Below are positions 17,016 through 25,465 of a DNA stretch of 64,000 bases, piece by piece. Each line of letters opens with the position of its first letter. Positions within the stretch are counted from its first letter, which is position 1. The position numbers and the translations under genes were made by a program. This stretch comes from Georgenia soli (lineage in GTDB: Bacteria; Actinomycetota; Actinomycetes; Actinomycetales; Actinomycetaceae). The stretch is from NCBI RefSeq assembly GCF_002563695.1, contig NZ_PDJI01000004.1:868001-932000 (forward strand). Reading direction: 5' to 3'. The notes under the pieces were generated by a model, which had not been told where the DNA came from, searched no databases, and worked only from the letters and a program-made list of their open reading frames with translations.

Positions 17016-17962
17016 AGGACGGCGGCGGCCGCCTCGGCCGCGCCGAGCAGCCCGGCGGCGCGGGTGATCGCCTCGATCCGTTCGGCGACCTCCCCCTCCA
17101 GCGCGCGCACGGGGAACGCCATGGTCGCGCCGTCGATGAGCCCCTGCCGCTGCATGGCGACCTTGAAGGCGCCGACGCCCGCCGCGTCACCGGAGCGACC
17201 GGCGGCCTGGAACACGATCTCGAAGAGCGCTGCGAGACGGTCCTGCTCGGCGCGGGCACCCTCCCAGTCCCCCGCCTCGGCCCGCTCCCACAGGCGGGCG
17301 TAGCCGGCGGCGTCGACGTTCGCCAGGCCGGGGACCACGCCGTCGGCGCCGAGGAGGAGCATGCCGTCCACGACGACCTCGTGACCGGTGAAGAGCGTCA
17401 GCGGCGAGCCCGCCGCGGCGTTGGCGGCCACCAGCCGCCGGAACCCCACGTCGTCGCCGGAGGAGTCCTTCACGCCCGCGAGGACACCCTCGGTGCCGAG
17501 CCGCACGAGCAGGTCGGCACCGAGCTTGACCTTGACCCGCACCGGGATGTCGTACGCGAACACCGGCACCTCGGACGCCGCGGCGACGGCGCGGAAGTGG
17601 TCCTCGATCTCGGCGGCGTCGTTGATGGCGTACACCGGGGCGGTGGCCACGACGGCGTCCACGCCGGCCGCCACCGCGCGGCGCACCTGCTCCACCACCC
17701 GTGCCGAGGTGAGGTCGATCGCGCCCGCGAGCACCGGGACCCGGCCCGCGACGGTGCGCACCACGGTCCGCACGACGAGGTCGCGCTGGTCGTCGGTGAG
17801 GTAGGCGACCTCGCCGGTCGACCCGAGGACGAACACGCCGTGCACGCCGGAGGCAACCAGGTGGTCGGTCACGCGCTCGAGGGAGGGCACGTCGACGTCG
17901 CCCTCGCTGGTGAAGGGGGTCACGACGGGCGGGACGATGCCGCGAAGACGTGCGAGGGTCAC
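17012..17962 (-). CDS. nanA: N-acetylneuraminate lyase (DHDPS family)
   Basis: A 316-residue class I aldolase that would split N-acetylneuraminate into ManNAc and pyruvate. DHDPS/NAL features: VLGSTGEVAYL, the YDIPVR segment with the catalytic tyrosine, and the Schiff-base lysine in GVKDSSGD. Of two possible GTG codons, the one at 17962 was chosen because GGAG lies 5 nt before it. The GTG two codons upstream overlaps that ribosome site. Sequence alone allows another DHDPS-family function, but the operon with nanK, nanE and the divergent sialic acid genes settles it. Confidence 0.88.
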   Translation of the reverse strand: MTLARLRGIVPPVVTPFTSEGDVDVPSLERVTDHLVASGVHGVFVLGSTGEVAYLTDDQRDLVVRTVVRTVAGRVPVLAGAIDLTSARVVEQVRRAVAAGVDAVVATAPVYAINDAAEIEDHFRAVAAASEVPVFAYDIPVRVKVKLGADLLVRLGTEGVLAGVKDSSGDDVGFRRLVAANAAAGSPLTLFTGHEVVVDGMLLLGADGVVPGLANVDAAGYARLWERAEAGDWEGARAEQDRLAALFEIVFQAAGRSGDAAGVGAFKVAMQRQGLIDGATMAFPVRALEGEVAERIEAITRAAGLLGAAEAAAAVL

Positions 17963-18026
17963 AATCACTCCAATTTCTCGCGAGCCGGGAGGCTCGGACG
18001 GTGGGCGGGCGCCGGTTGGCGACGGG

Positions 18027-18869
18027 TCAGCGGCTGGGGTGCAGCAGCGAGGGTGCGGCGGCCATGAGCGTGCGGGTGTAGGGGTCGTCGGCCTGCTCGA
18101 AGATGTGCTCCGCGCTCCCCTCCTCGACGATGCGGCCGGCGTTCATCACGAGGATCCGGTCCGAGACGTAGCGGACCGTCTGGATGTCGTGGGAGATGAA
18201 GACCATCGACAGCCCGAGCTCGTTCTTGAGGTCGGAGAGCAGGTTGAGGATCTGCGCGCGCACCGACACGTCGAGCGCGGAGGTGGGCTCGTCCGCGACG
18301 ACGATCTCCGGCTCGAGGGCCAGCGCGCGGGCGATCGCCACGCGCTGGCGCTGGCCCCCGGAGAGCTGGCTGGGCAGGGCGTCCAGCGCGGAGGCGGGCA
18401 GCCCGACCATGGCCACGAGCTCCCGCACGCGCGCCTCACGCTGGGCCGGCGAGCCCACCCGGTGCACGTCCAGGGGGTCCCGCAGGGTGTCGCGCACGAG
18501 CATCCGGGCGTTCAGCGCGGTGGCCGGGTCCTGGAAGACGACGGAGACGACGCGGCCGAACCTCTTCCGGTCCGCGGCCGTGCGCCGGACGACCGGCTCG
18601 CCGCGGAAGAACACCTGGCCGGACGTCGGCTCCTCCAGCCCGGTGAGGACCCGGGCGGTGGTGGACTTGCCGCACCCGGACTCGCCGACGATCCCGAGGG
18701 TCTCGCCGCGGCGGACCTCGAACGAGACCCCGTTGACGGCGTGGACCCGCTGGGCGGAGAACAGGCCGCCGAGCCGGCTCCGGTAGGTCACGTGCACGTC
18801 ACGCACGGCGACGATCGGCACGCCCTCCCCCGGCGCGGGACGGGTGGCGGCCTCGGTCGTGGCGGTCAT
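18027..18869 (-). CDS. Dipeptide-type ABC importer ATPase (predicted sialic acid)
   Basis: A 280-residue OppF/DppF-type ATP-binding subunit. It has Walker A GESGCGKST, signature LSGGQRQRV, Walker B EIVVADEPTSALD and the H-loop ISHDIQ. The C-terminal oligopeptide-importer extension PYTRTLMAAAPSLLHP is present. It overlaps the fused permease-ATPase gene by ATGA and precedes nanA by 64 nt in the same operon. It provides the second nucleotide-binding domain beside the one fused to the neighbouring permease. Transport of sialic acid is inferred from context and from known importers of this family (SatABCD, SiaEFGI). Confidence 0.9.
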   Translation of the reverse strand: MTATTEAATRPAPGEGVPIVAVRDVHVTYRSRLGGLFSAQRVHAVNGVSFEVRRGETLGIVGESGCGKSTTARVLTGLEEPTSGQVFFRGEPVVRRTAADRKRFGRVVSVVFQDPATALNARMLVRDTLRDPLDVHRVGSPAQREARVRELVAMVGLPASALDALPSQLSGGQRQRVAIARALALEPEIVVADEPTSALDVSVRAQILNLLSDLKNELGLSMVFISHDIQTVRYVSDRILVMNAGRIVEEGSAEHIFEQADDPYTRTLMAAAPSLLHPSR

Positions 18870-20860
18870 CGGACACCTCCGGAGAGAACGGGCTCCGGGT
18901 CGCCGGCGTGGGCGGCCCAGCGGTGGTCGCGGCCGGGCAGCTCCCGCATGACGGGGCGCTCGTCCAGCCCCACGTCGGGGCGCGAGGAACGGGGCGCGAA
19001 CCGGTCGCCGGCGGGGAACTCGCTCGGCGAGGGGACCGTGCCGGCCACCTGGTGCAGGCGGTCGGCCCCGGACTCGATGGACAGCACCGAGCCGAGCAGA
19101 CCGCGGGTGTACTCGTGGAGCGGGTTGGTGAGCAGCTCGGCGGTCGGGGCCTGCTCCACCACCTGGCCGGCGTACATCACGGTGACGCGGTGGGCGACCT
19201 TGGCCACGAGCGCCAGGTCGTGGCTGACGAACACCATGGCGAAGCCCAGCTTCTCGCGCAGGTCGTTCAGCAGGTCGATGACCTGCTTCTGCACCGTGAC
19301 GTCCAGCGCGGTGGTGGGCTCGTCGGCGATGACGAGCTTCGGGTCACGGGTCAGCGCCATGGCGATGAGCACGCGCTGGCGCTGGCCGCCGGAGAGCTCG
19401 TGCGGGTAGCTCTTCAGGGTGCGTGCCGGGTCCAGGCCGACGAGCTCGAGGAGCTCCTCGGCGGTGCGGGTGCCGCCGCGGCGGGTGAGCTGCTTCATCT
19501 GCGCGGAGATGAGCATCGAGGGGTTCAACGAGGAGAGCGCGTCCTGGTAGATCATCGCCAGGTCGTGCCCGCGCAGCCCGGCACGCTCGCGCGGGGGGAG
19601 CTCGAGCAGGTTCTTCCCGCCGTAGCGGACCGTCCCGCGGACCTCGGCGCTGCGGTCGAGCAGCCCCATGATCGCCAGGGAGGTGATCGACTTGCCGCAG
19701 CCGGACTCCCCCACCAGGGCCATGGTCTCGCCGGGGCGGACGGAGAAGGAGACGTGGTCGACGACGTCGACGTCGCCGTGCCGCTGGGGGAAGCGGATGC
19801 AGAGGTCCTCGACCTCCAGCAGCGGCTGGGCGTCCCCCGCGTACTCGAGGCGGTCGGTGCGCGTGGCCTCGACGGCCCGCAGCTCGGCGAGGCGCTCCTC
19901 GAGCGGGACCTCGGCGGTGGCCGCCTCGACGGCGGGCTCCTCCGCGACGACGACCTCCTCGCCGGCGGCGGCCGCCAGGGCGGCCTCGGCGCGGGTCTCG
20001 ACGATCTTCTTCCCGCGCGGAGCGACCATCGCGTCGGTCATGCCCTCCGAGAGCACGTTCAGGCACAGGACCGTGAGCATGATCGCCAGGCCGGGGAAGA
20101 ACGTCGCCCACCAGTACCCGGCCATGACCAGGTCCCGGCCGGCGGCGATGACGTTGCCCCACGACGGCTCGGGGTCCGGCACGCCGGCCTGGATGAAGGA
20201 CAGCGACGCCTCGAAGACGATCGCGTCCGCCACGAGCACGGTGGCGAAGACCATCACGGGGGCGAGGCAGTTGCGGGCGACGTGCTTGACGAGCACCCAC
20301 GCGGTGCGGGCGCCCATGACCTTGGACGCCGCCACGTAGTCCTCGCCGTACTGGTCCAGCACGTTGGCGCGGACCACACGGGTGAGCTGCGGGACGTAGA
20401 GGAAGGCGATGGTGAGGACCAGGACCGGCAGCGACCGGCCGAACACGGTGACGAAGACGGCCGCGAGCGCGATGCCCGGGAAGGACATGACGACGTCGAG
20501 AATCCGCATGAGGGACTCGGCGAGCCACTTCCGGGCCGTGGCGGCGACGGAACCGAGGACGGCCGCCACGGCGAGCGCGATCGCCGTCGCCCCGAGGCCG
20601 ATGACCAGGGAGTAGCGGGCGCCGAAGGCGACGCGCGCGAAGATGTCGCGGCCCTGGCGGTCCGTGCCGAACCAGTGCTCGCCGCTGGGCGGCTGCACGG
20701 GGGTGCCGGTGGCGAGCGGGTCGTGGGCGGAGACCAGCGGCGCGAGCACGGCCACGAGCGCCACGAGGGTGACGAAGGCCAGGGCCACCTTGGACCCGGC
20801 GGGCAGCGCCCGCAGGCGCAGGCCCGGGGCGGAGAGACGTTCGGTGAGCTTGCGTCGCAT
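18866..20860 (-). CDS. Fused ABC permease-ATPase (DppC-DppD type, predicted sialic acid)
   Basis: A 664-residue single polypeptide. Residues 1-275 are a DppC-type permease with the HWFGTDRQGRD N-terminal motif and the EAA loop near 173-197. Residues about 285-345 are an Ala/Glu-rich linker. Residues about 346-610 are a full ATPase with Walker A GESGCGKS (384-391), LSGGQRQRV and VIADEPTTALD, followed by the oligopeptide C-terminal motif HEYTRGLLGS. No stop or frameshift separates the halves. Dipeptide-type importers usually have these as separate genes, and fusions are reported among sialic acid importers. It sits 1 nt after the preceding permease gene. Confidence 0.92.
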   Translation of the reverse strand: MRRKLTERLSAPGLRLRALPAGSKVALAFVTLVALVAVLAPLVSAHDPLATGTPVQPPSGEHWFGTDRQGRDIFARVAFGARYSLVIGLGATAIALAVAAVLGSVAATARKWLAESLMRILDVVMSFPGIALAAVFVTVFGRSLPVLVLTIAFLYVPQLTRVVRANVLDQYGEDYVAASKVMGARTAWVLVKHVARNCLAPVMVFATVLVADAIVFEASLSFIQAGVPDPEPSWGNVIAAGRDLVMAGYWWATFFPGLAIMLTVLCLNVLSEGMTDAMVAPRGKKIVETRAEAALAAAAGEEVVVAEEPAVEAATAEVPLEERLAELRAVEATRTDRLEYAGDAQPLLEVEDLCIRFPQRHGDVDVVDHVSFSVRPGETMALVGESGCGKSITSLAIMGLLDRSAEVRGTVRYGGKNLLELPPRERAGLRGHDLAMIYQDALSSLNPSMLISAQMKQLTRRGGTRTAEELLELVGLDPARTLKSYPHELSGGQRQRVLIAMALTRDPKLVIADEPTTALDVTVQKQVIDLLNDLREKLGFAMVFVSHDLALVAKVAHRVTVMYAGQVVEQAPTAELLTNPLHEYTRGLLGSVLSIESGADRLHQVAGTVPSPSEFPAGDRFAPRSSRPDVGLDERPVMRELPGRDHRWAAHAGDPEPVLSGGVR

Positions 20861-20861
20861 G

Positions 20862-21818
20862 TCAGACCGTCCTGATGCGGGGGTTGACCAGCACGTAGAG
20901 CAGGTCGACCACGATGTTGATGACGACGAAGGCCATGGCGACCGTCAGCGTCACGCCCTGGACGAGGTTGGGCTCGTTGTTGGTCACGCCGTTGAGGATC
21001 AGCGTGCCCATGCCCGGCAGCGCGAAGATGATCTCGATGACGACGGCGCCGCCCAGGAGGTAGCCGACGCGCAGGCCGAGCACGGTGATCGGGGTGATCA
21101 GCGCGTTGCGCAGGACGTTGCGTCCGACCACGACGGCGCGCGGGACGCCGGCGCCGAGCGCCGTGCGCACGTAGTCCTTGTCGAGCTCCTCCACGACGGC
21201 GGTACGGATCACGCGGGTGAGCTGGCCGATGACCGGCACGCCGAGCGCGAAGGCGGGCAGCGCCATGCGGGCGAGGTAGGCGCCCGGGTCCTCGGTGAAG
21301 GGTGGCAGCTTGCCCGAGGCGGGCAGGACGCCGAGGCCGAGGGTGAACGCCTGGATCAGCAGGACCGCCAGCCAGAAGGACGGCGTGGCGAGGGAGCCGA
21401 CGGAGACCACCCGGATCGCCTTGTCCGGCCACCGGTCGCGGTAGAGGGCTGCCACGATGCCGAGGACGAGCGCGCCGACGACGGCGATGAGCAGGCCCAG
21501 CAGGGTCAGCTGGAGGGTGATCGGGAACGCGCGTGCGACCTCGTCCACCACGGGCATGCGGCGGGCGCTGAAGGTGCCCAGGTCGAGCTGGACCAGCCCG
21601 ACGAGGAAGTTCCAGTACCGCAGGAGCAGGGGATCGTCGAGGCCGTGCGCGGCGCGGTAGGCCTCGCGGGCCTCCATCGACGCGCCCTCGCCGAGGGCGG
21701 TGATGGCCGGGTCGACCTTCGAGAAGGACATCACCACGAAGACCAGCAGGCTGATCCCCAGGATCATGACGGGCAGCTGGAGCAGGCGTCGGCCGGTCAG
21801 CCGCAGGAGTGCGGTCAC
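20862..21818 (-). CDS. ABC importer permease (DppB type, predicted sialic acid)
   Basis: A 318-residue integral membrane permease with about six helices. It starts with a basic MTALLRLTGRRLLQLP segment. The EAA motif region is DYVRTALGAGVPRAVVVGRNVLRNAL, and FALPGMGTLILNGV is typical of DppB/OppB. The GTG start is 127 nt after the binding protein gene, beyond a stable hairpin, so its expression is probably lower than that of the binding protein. It pairs with the permease domain of the downstream fusion. Confidence 0.92.
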   Translation of the reverse strand: MTALLRLTGRRLLQLPVMILGISLLVFVVMSFSKVDPAITALGEGASMEAREAYRAAHGLDDPLLLRYWNFLVGLVQLDLGTFSARRMPVVDEVARAFPITLQLTLLGLLIAVVGALVLGIVAALYRDRWPDKAIRVVSVGSLATPSFWLAVLLIQAFTLGLGVLPASGKLPPFTEDPGAYLARMALPAFALGVPVIGQLTRVIRTAVVEELDKDYVRTALGAGVPRAVVVGRNVLRNALITPITVLGLRVGYLLGGAVVIEIIFALPGMGTLILNGVTNNEPNLVQGVTLTVAMAFVVINIVVDLLYVLVNPRIRTV

Positions 21819-21867
21819 GCTCGGACTCCTTCGTTCGGGGACGGCAGGTGCCGCGTTGGGGGCGGGC

Positions 21868-21927
21868 GGCGGGGAACCGCTGGGCGAGGGTGGCGGGGAA
21901 CCGCCGGGCGGAGGTGGCGGGGCCCGC
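21868..21927. repeat. Three 24-bp-spaced repeats between binding protein and permease genes
   Basis: GGCGGGGAACCGC at 21868-21880 recurs at 21892-21904. A divergent copy (GGCGGGGCCCGC) lies at 21916-21927, giving an exact 24-bp period. The last copy forms the left arm of the intercistronic hairpin. Confidence 0.7.
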
Positions 21928-21940
21928 AGGCCCCGCCACC
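21913..21940 (-). terminator. Intercistronic hairpin after the solute-binding protein gene
   Basis: A perfect 12-bp stem (21913-21924 with 21929-21940) closes a 4-nt loop, starting 6 nt past the binding protein stop. It lies inside the operon, so it probably acts as a partial terminator or 3' end stabiliser that keeps the binding protein in excess over the membrane parts. Confidence 0.65.
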
Positions 21941-21945
21941 TGGCG

Positions 21946-23553
21946 TCACTCGGTGACGCCGACGTCCAGGAAGGACAGACCGGTCAGCGGCACCGGCCGG
22001 AAGCCGGACAGGCTCTCGGAGCTCCACGCGGTGGGCAGCTGACGGTGCAGCAGCGGGTAGAGCGGCACCTCCTCCGAGATGAGGTCGAAGGCCTGGTTCC
22101 ACAGCTCCTGCTGCTCCTCGCCCTCGGCCTGGACCGCCTGGTCGAGCAGGCCGCTGAGCTCGGCGAACTGCTCGCTGTCGTTCCAGCGGTAGCGGCTCTG
22201 GGACCACACGTTGTCGCCGTACCACCAGCGCATGAGCAGGTCGGGGTCGTTGCCGAAGACCGAGGGGTCACCGGGGGCGACCATGACGTCCATGTCACCG
22301 GCGTCGACCTTGGTGTACTGGCCGCCGGACTGGCCGATGTCCAGGGTGGTGGCGACGCCGATCGCGTCGAGGTCCTCCTTGATCAGCGGCGCGACGTCGG
22401 AGACCCAGCCGGTGTCGGTGGTCATGAGGTTGATCGAGAGGTCCTCGACGCCCGCCTCGGCGAGCAGCTCCTTGGCCTTCTCCGGGTCGTAGGAGTAGAC
22501 GGTCGACGCCTCGTGGTAGTTCGGGTGGTCCTCCGGGAGGAAGCCCGTGGCCGGTGCGGCGTTGCCGAGCAGGCCGGTCTCGATGATCTTGTCCATGTCC
22601 AGCGCGTAGAAGAACGCCTGGCGCACGCGCGGGTCGTCGAACGGCTTCTTGTCCGTGTTGAACATCATGAAGAGCAGCCCGAAGGACTGCACGGACTCGA
22701 CGTCCACCTGGTTCTCGAGGGACGGCACGTCGATGTAGGGGACGTCCTCGATCGCGTGCACGGTGCCCGAGCTCAGGGCGGTGACGCGGGCGGCCGGGTC
22801 GGAGAGCAGGTTCCAGTTCATGCCGGCGGCCTGCGCCGGGCGGGTCCCGGTGTAGTCGTCGAAGCGCTCGAACGTGATCTTGTCGTCCGGGGTGGCGGAG
22901 GTGAGCTTGTACGGGCCGGTGCCGACGGGCAGGGCGTTGAAGGCCTCGTAGTCGCTCTCGACGAGGTCCTGGGGGACGACCTTGACGACCGAGAGCCGCT
23001 CGGGCACGAGCGAGAACGGGTACTTGAGGTTGACGGCGACGGTGTCCTCGTCGACCGCCTCGACCGACTCGACGAAGTCGATGAACCCGGCGTAGAGCGA
23101 CTCGCTCGCCGGGTCGAGGACCCGCTCGAAGCTGAACACGACGTCGTCGACGGTCACCGGGTCGCCGTCGTGGAAGACGGCTCCCTCGCGCAGGTCGACC
23201 TCCCAGCGGGTCTCGTCCACCTGCTCGGGCAGCTCGGCGCCGAGCGCGGGGTACACCTCCCGCGTGACCGGGTCGAGCTCGGTGAGACCCTCCAGCGTGT
23301 GCCAGTTGGCTGCGACGGTGACCGCACCGGTGGTCACCATCGGGTCGAACCCGCCGCTGAGCGAGTAGGAGATGCCCGCCTCGATGATGGCGTCCGGGTT
23401 GACCTCGCCGCTCGCGGCCGAGCCGGCCTCGGCCGCGCCCTCGGACGCGCCTCCGCCGCCGCAGGCCGCGAGCGCCAGCGCCGCGGTCGTGCCGACGGCG
23501 GCAACCTTCCACCCGCGCCGCGCGCCGGGGAGCCCTGTCTGTGATCGGTGCAT
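21946..23553 (-). CDS. Family 5 solute-binding lipoprotein (predicted sialic acid)
   Basis: A 535-residue extracytoplasmic binding protein of the dipeptide/nickel family (SBP_bac_5). The signal peptide ends in the lipobox LAAC with Cys31 as the lipidated residue, followed by a Gly/Ala/Ser linker. Family motifs include WEVDLREGAVFHDG, VDDVVFSFERVLDP and DPRVRQAFFYALDMDKI. The ATG follows GGAGGG. It is the first gene of the importer-nanAKE operon, and its promoter region holds the operator at 23577-23589. Ligand identity (N-acetylneuraminate) is inferred from the operon. Confidence 0.92.
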   Translation of the reverse strand: MHRSQTGLPGARRGWKVAAVGTTAALALAACGGGGASEGAAEAGSAASGEVNPDAIIEAGISYSLSGGFDPMVTTGAVTVAANWHTLEGLTELDPVTREVYPALGAELPEQVDETRWEVDLREGAVFHDGDPVTVDDVVFSFERVLDPASESLYAGFIDFVESVEAVDEDTVAVNLKYPFSLVPERLSVVKVVPQDLVESDYEAFNALPVGTGPYKLTSATPDDKITFERFDDYTGTRPAQAAGMNWNLLSDPAARVTALSSGTVHAIEDVPYIDVPSLENQVDVESVQSFGLLFMMFNTDKKPFDDPRVRQAFFYALDMDKIIETGLLGNAAPATGFLPEDHPNYHEASTVYSYDPEKAKELLAEAGVEDLSINLMTTDTGWVSDVAPLIKEDLDAIGVATTLDIGQSGGQYTKVDAGDMDVMVAPGDPSVFGNDPDLLMRWWYGDNVWSQSRYRWNDSEQFAELSGLLDQAVQAEGEEQQELWNQAFDLISEEVPLYPLLHRQLPTAWSSESLSGFRPVPLTGLSFLDVGVTE

Positions 23554-23576
23554 TGCCTACCCTCCATTGGGGGACT

Positions 23577-23589
23577 GACGTCTGATGTC
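23577..23589. promoter_or_regulatory. Predicted GntR-type operator in the regulator/importer divergent gap
   Basis: GACGTCTGATGTC lies in the 83-nt gap between the binding protein gene (minus) and the regulator gene (plus), followed by another TGACGT. On the plus strand it sits just upstream of a TATTAC hexamer (23595-23600). On the minus strand it lies downstream of a possible TTGACC-18 nt-TACTGT promoter (23605-23634). One site could therefore control both directions. Confidence 0.75.
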
Positions 23590-23636
23590 TGACGTATTAC
23601 GATGACAGTAGAACGTCGAAGCCGAAGGGGTCAAAC

Positions 23637-24416
23637 ATGACGACGAACACAGCGCCGGGGGCCGGAGGACACCCTACGGTCACGGGGCGGACGCCCATGC
23701 CGTCGCGCCGCGCCAGCACCGCGGACCAGATCAAGGACTACATCCTCACCCAGGGCCTGCACCCCGGTGACCATCTCCCCACCGAGTCCGAGCTGTGCGA
23801 ACGTCTCGGCGTCTCGCGGTCGAGCGTCCGGGAGGCGATCCAGACGCTGTCCACCCTCGACATCGTGGAGGTGCGCCACGGGCGCGGGACCTTCGTGGGG
23901 CGGATGTCGCTCGACGCCCTCGTCGAGGCGCTCGTCTTCCGCGGGGTCCTGAGCCCGGGCGACGACCTCCAGGCGCTGCGCGAGGTGCTCGAGATCCGGC
24001 AGGCGCTCGACCTGTCGATGGCGGAACGGATCGTCGCCGCCCTGCGCGGCACCGCGAACCCCAGCCTCCACGACCTCGTCGACCAGATGGTGGCGAGCGC
24101 CACCGCCGGGGAGACGTTCGCCCCGCAGGACCGCCTCTTCCACACGGAGCTGCTCGGGCACATCGACAACTCCCTGGTGGGCCAGCTCGTCACCGCGTTC
24201 TGGGACGTGCACACCGCGGTGCTCCCGCGGCTCGGACTCACCCTCCCCGCTGACCTCGACCAGACCGCCCGCGCGCACCGCGACATGCTCGAGGCGGCCG
24301 AGGCCGGGGACGTCGACGCGTTCCGCACGGCCGTGGTCGACCACTACGCCCCGCTGCAGCGCATGCTGGACGAGGCCCGACCGCCGCGGGAGGACGCACG
24401 GGGAGCAGGCCGATGA
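23637..24416 (+). CDS. GntR/FadR-family repressor of the sialic acid locus
   Basis: A 259-residue regulator. A winged helix at about 25-95 (IKDYILTQGLHPGDHLPTE, then LGVSRSSVREAI and VRHGRGTFV) is followed by an FCD effector domain with histidines (LFHTELLGHIDN, RAHRDMLEAA) that usually bind a metal and an acidic ligand. AAGGGG precedes the ATG. It is divergent from the importer operon and overlaps the next oxidoreductase gene by ATGA. By function it corresponds to NanR. The likely effector is Neu5Ac or ManNAc-6-phosphate, not readable from sequence. Confidence 0.9.
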   Translation: MTTNTAPGAGGHPTVTGRTPMPSRRASTADQIKDYILTQGLHPGDHLPTESELCERLGVSRSSVREAIQTLSTLDIVEVRHGRGTFVGRMSLDALVEALVFRGVLSPGDDLQALREVLEIRQALDLSMAERIVAALRGTANPSLHDLVDQMVASATAGETFAPQDRLFHTELLGHIDNSLVGQLVTAFWDVHTAVLPRLGLTLPADLDQTARAHRDMLEAAEAGDVDAFRTAVVDHYAPLQRMLDEARPPREDARGAGR

Positions 24417-25465
24417 CCCTGGCGGTCACCGTCGTCGGCACGGGCGCGTTCGCGCGCGAGCACCTGCTCGCCCTGGCCGGCCTGGCCGAGGTCGAGGTGC
24501 GCTGGGTGGCCGGCCAGGACCTCGGCCGCGCCGAGGAGCTGGCGCGCCTCGTCCCGGGCGCCCGGGGCACGACGGACATCGCCGCCGCCGTGGCGGACCC
24601 CGGGGTGGAGGCGGTGGACGTCGTCAACGCCACGCCGGGGCACGCCCCGTGGACGATCGCCGCCGGCGAGGCGGGCAAGCACGTCCACGTCGACAAGCCG
24701 GCCGCCCTGTCGCTGCCCGACCTCGACGCGATGGTGGCAGCGACGGAGGGGCGCGGCCTGACGCTCATGGTCGGGCAGACGGTGCGGTTCCAGCCCGCCG
24801 TGCGCACGCTGGCGGCCGCGGCGCGGGCCGGCGAGATCGGCGCCCCCCGGCTGGTCCACATCACGTGGTACACCGGCCACGCCTGGCCGGGCGGCTGGCG
24901 CAGCTGGCAGCTCGACCCGGCGCTCTCCGGCGGGCACCCCGTGCACAACGGCACCCACATCATCGACGCGGCCACCTGGCTGCTCGGCTCGGCGCCGCAG
25001 GAGGTCTTCACCCGCGGCTTCCGCACGTTCTCCCCCGGCATGGACTCCCCGGACAGCTTCCACGTCCAGCTCCGCACCGCGGACGGGTCGCTCGCGACGC
25101 TCGAGCTCTGCTACGCGCTGCGCGAGCGCGACGACATGCTGCGCCGCGTCGTGCTCGTGGGCACCGGCGGCACGTTGCGTCACTCCACCGAGGACGAGCC
25201 GGGACTCGTCTCCGACGCCGCCCGCCCCGGCCCCGTCTCGGTCGAGGGTGCGCTGGGCGCGCAGCTTGCGCACTGGGTCGACGTGGTGCGGGGGCGCACT
25301 GCGCCCGTCGTGCGCACGGACGAGGTGCGCGCCGCGCTCGCGGGAGCCCTCGCGGCCCAGCGCTCGCTCGTCACCGGCCGGCGTGTCCACGTCGACGAGA
25401 TCCCGGGCCACGACCGGGCAGGCGCAGTCGCGAGCACCGCCGCAGAAGAAGGAACCCAGGCATGA
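24413..25465 (+). CDS. Gfo/Idh/MocA-family oxidoreductase A
   Basis: A 350-residue NAD(P)-dependent sugar oxidoreductase. The N-terminal Rossmann motif is VVGTGAFAREHL, the catalytic-lysine motif is HVDKPAAL, and the C-terminal part has HNGTHIIDAATWLLG with the conserved histidine and aspartate. It is cotranscribed with the regulator (ATGA overlaps at both ends) and with a second family member. In other bacteria Gfo/Idh/MocA enzymes near nan genes (YjhC/NanX, RgNanOx) convert 2,7-anhydro-Neu5Ac to Neu5Ac, which is the leading hypothesis here. A 36-nt tail region after the core is Ala/Glu-rich. Confidence 0.85.
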   Translation: MTLAVTVVGTGAFAREHLLALAGLAEVEVRWVAGQDLGRAEELARLVPGARGTTDIAAAVADPGVEAVDVVNATPGHAPWTIAAGEAGKHVHVDKPAALSLPDLDAMVAATEGRGLTLMVGQTVRFQPAVRTLAAAARAGEIGAPRLVHITWYTGHAWPGGWRSWQLDPALSGGHPVHNGTHIIDAATWLLGSAPQEVFTRGFRTFSPGMDSPDSFHVQLRTADGSLATLELCYALRERDDMLRRVVLVGTGGTLRHSTEDEPGLVSDAARPGPVSVEGALGAQLAHWVDVVRGRTAPVVRTDEVRAALAGALAAQRSLVTGRRVHVDEIPGHDRAGAVASTAAEEGTQA

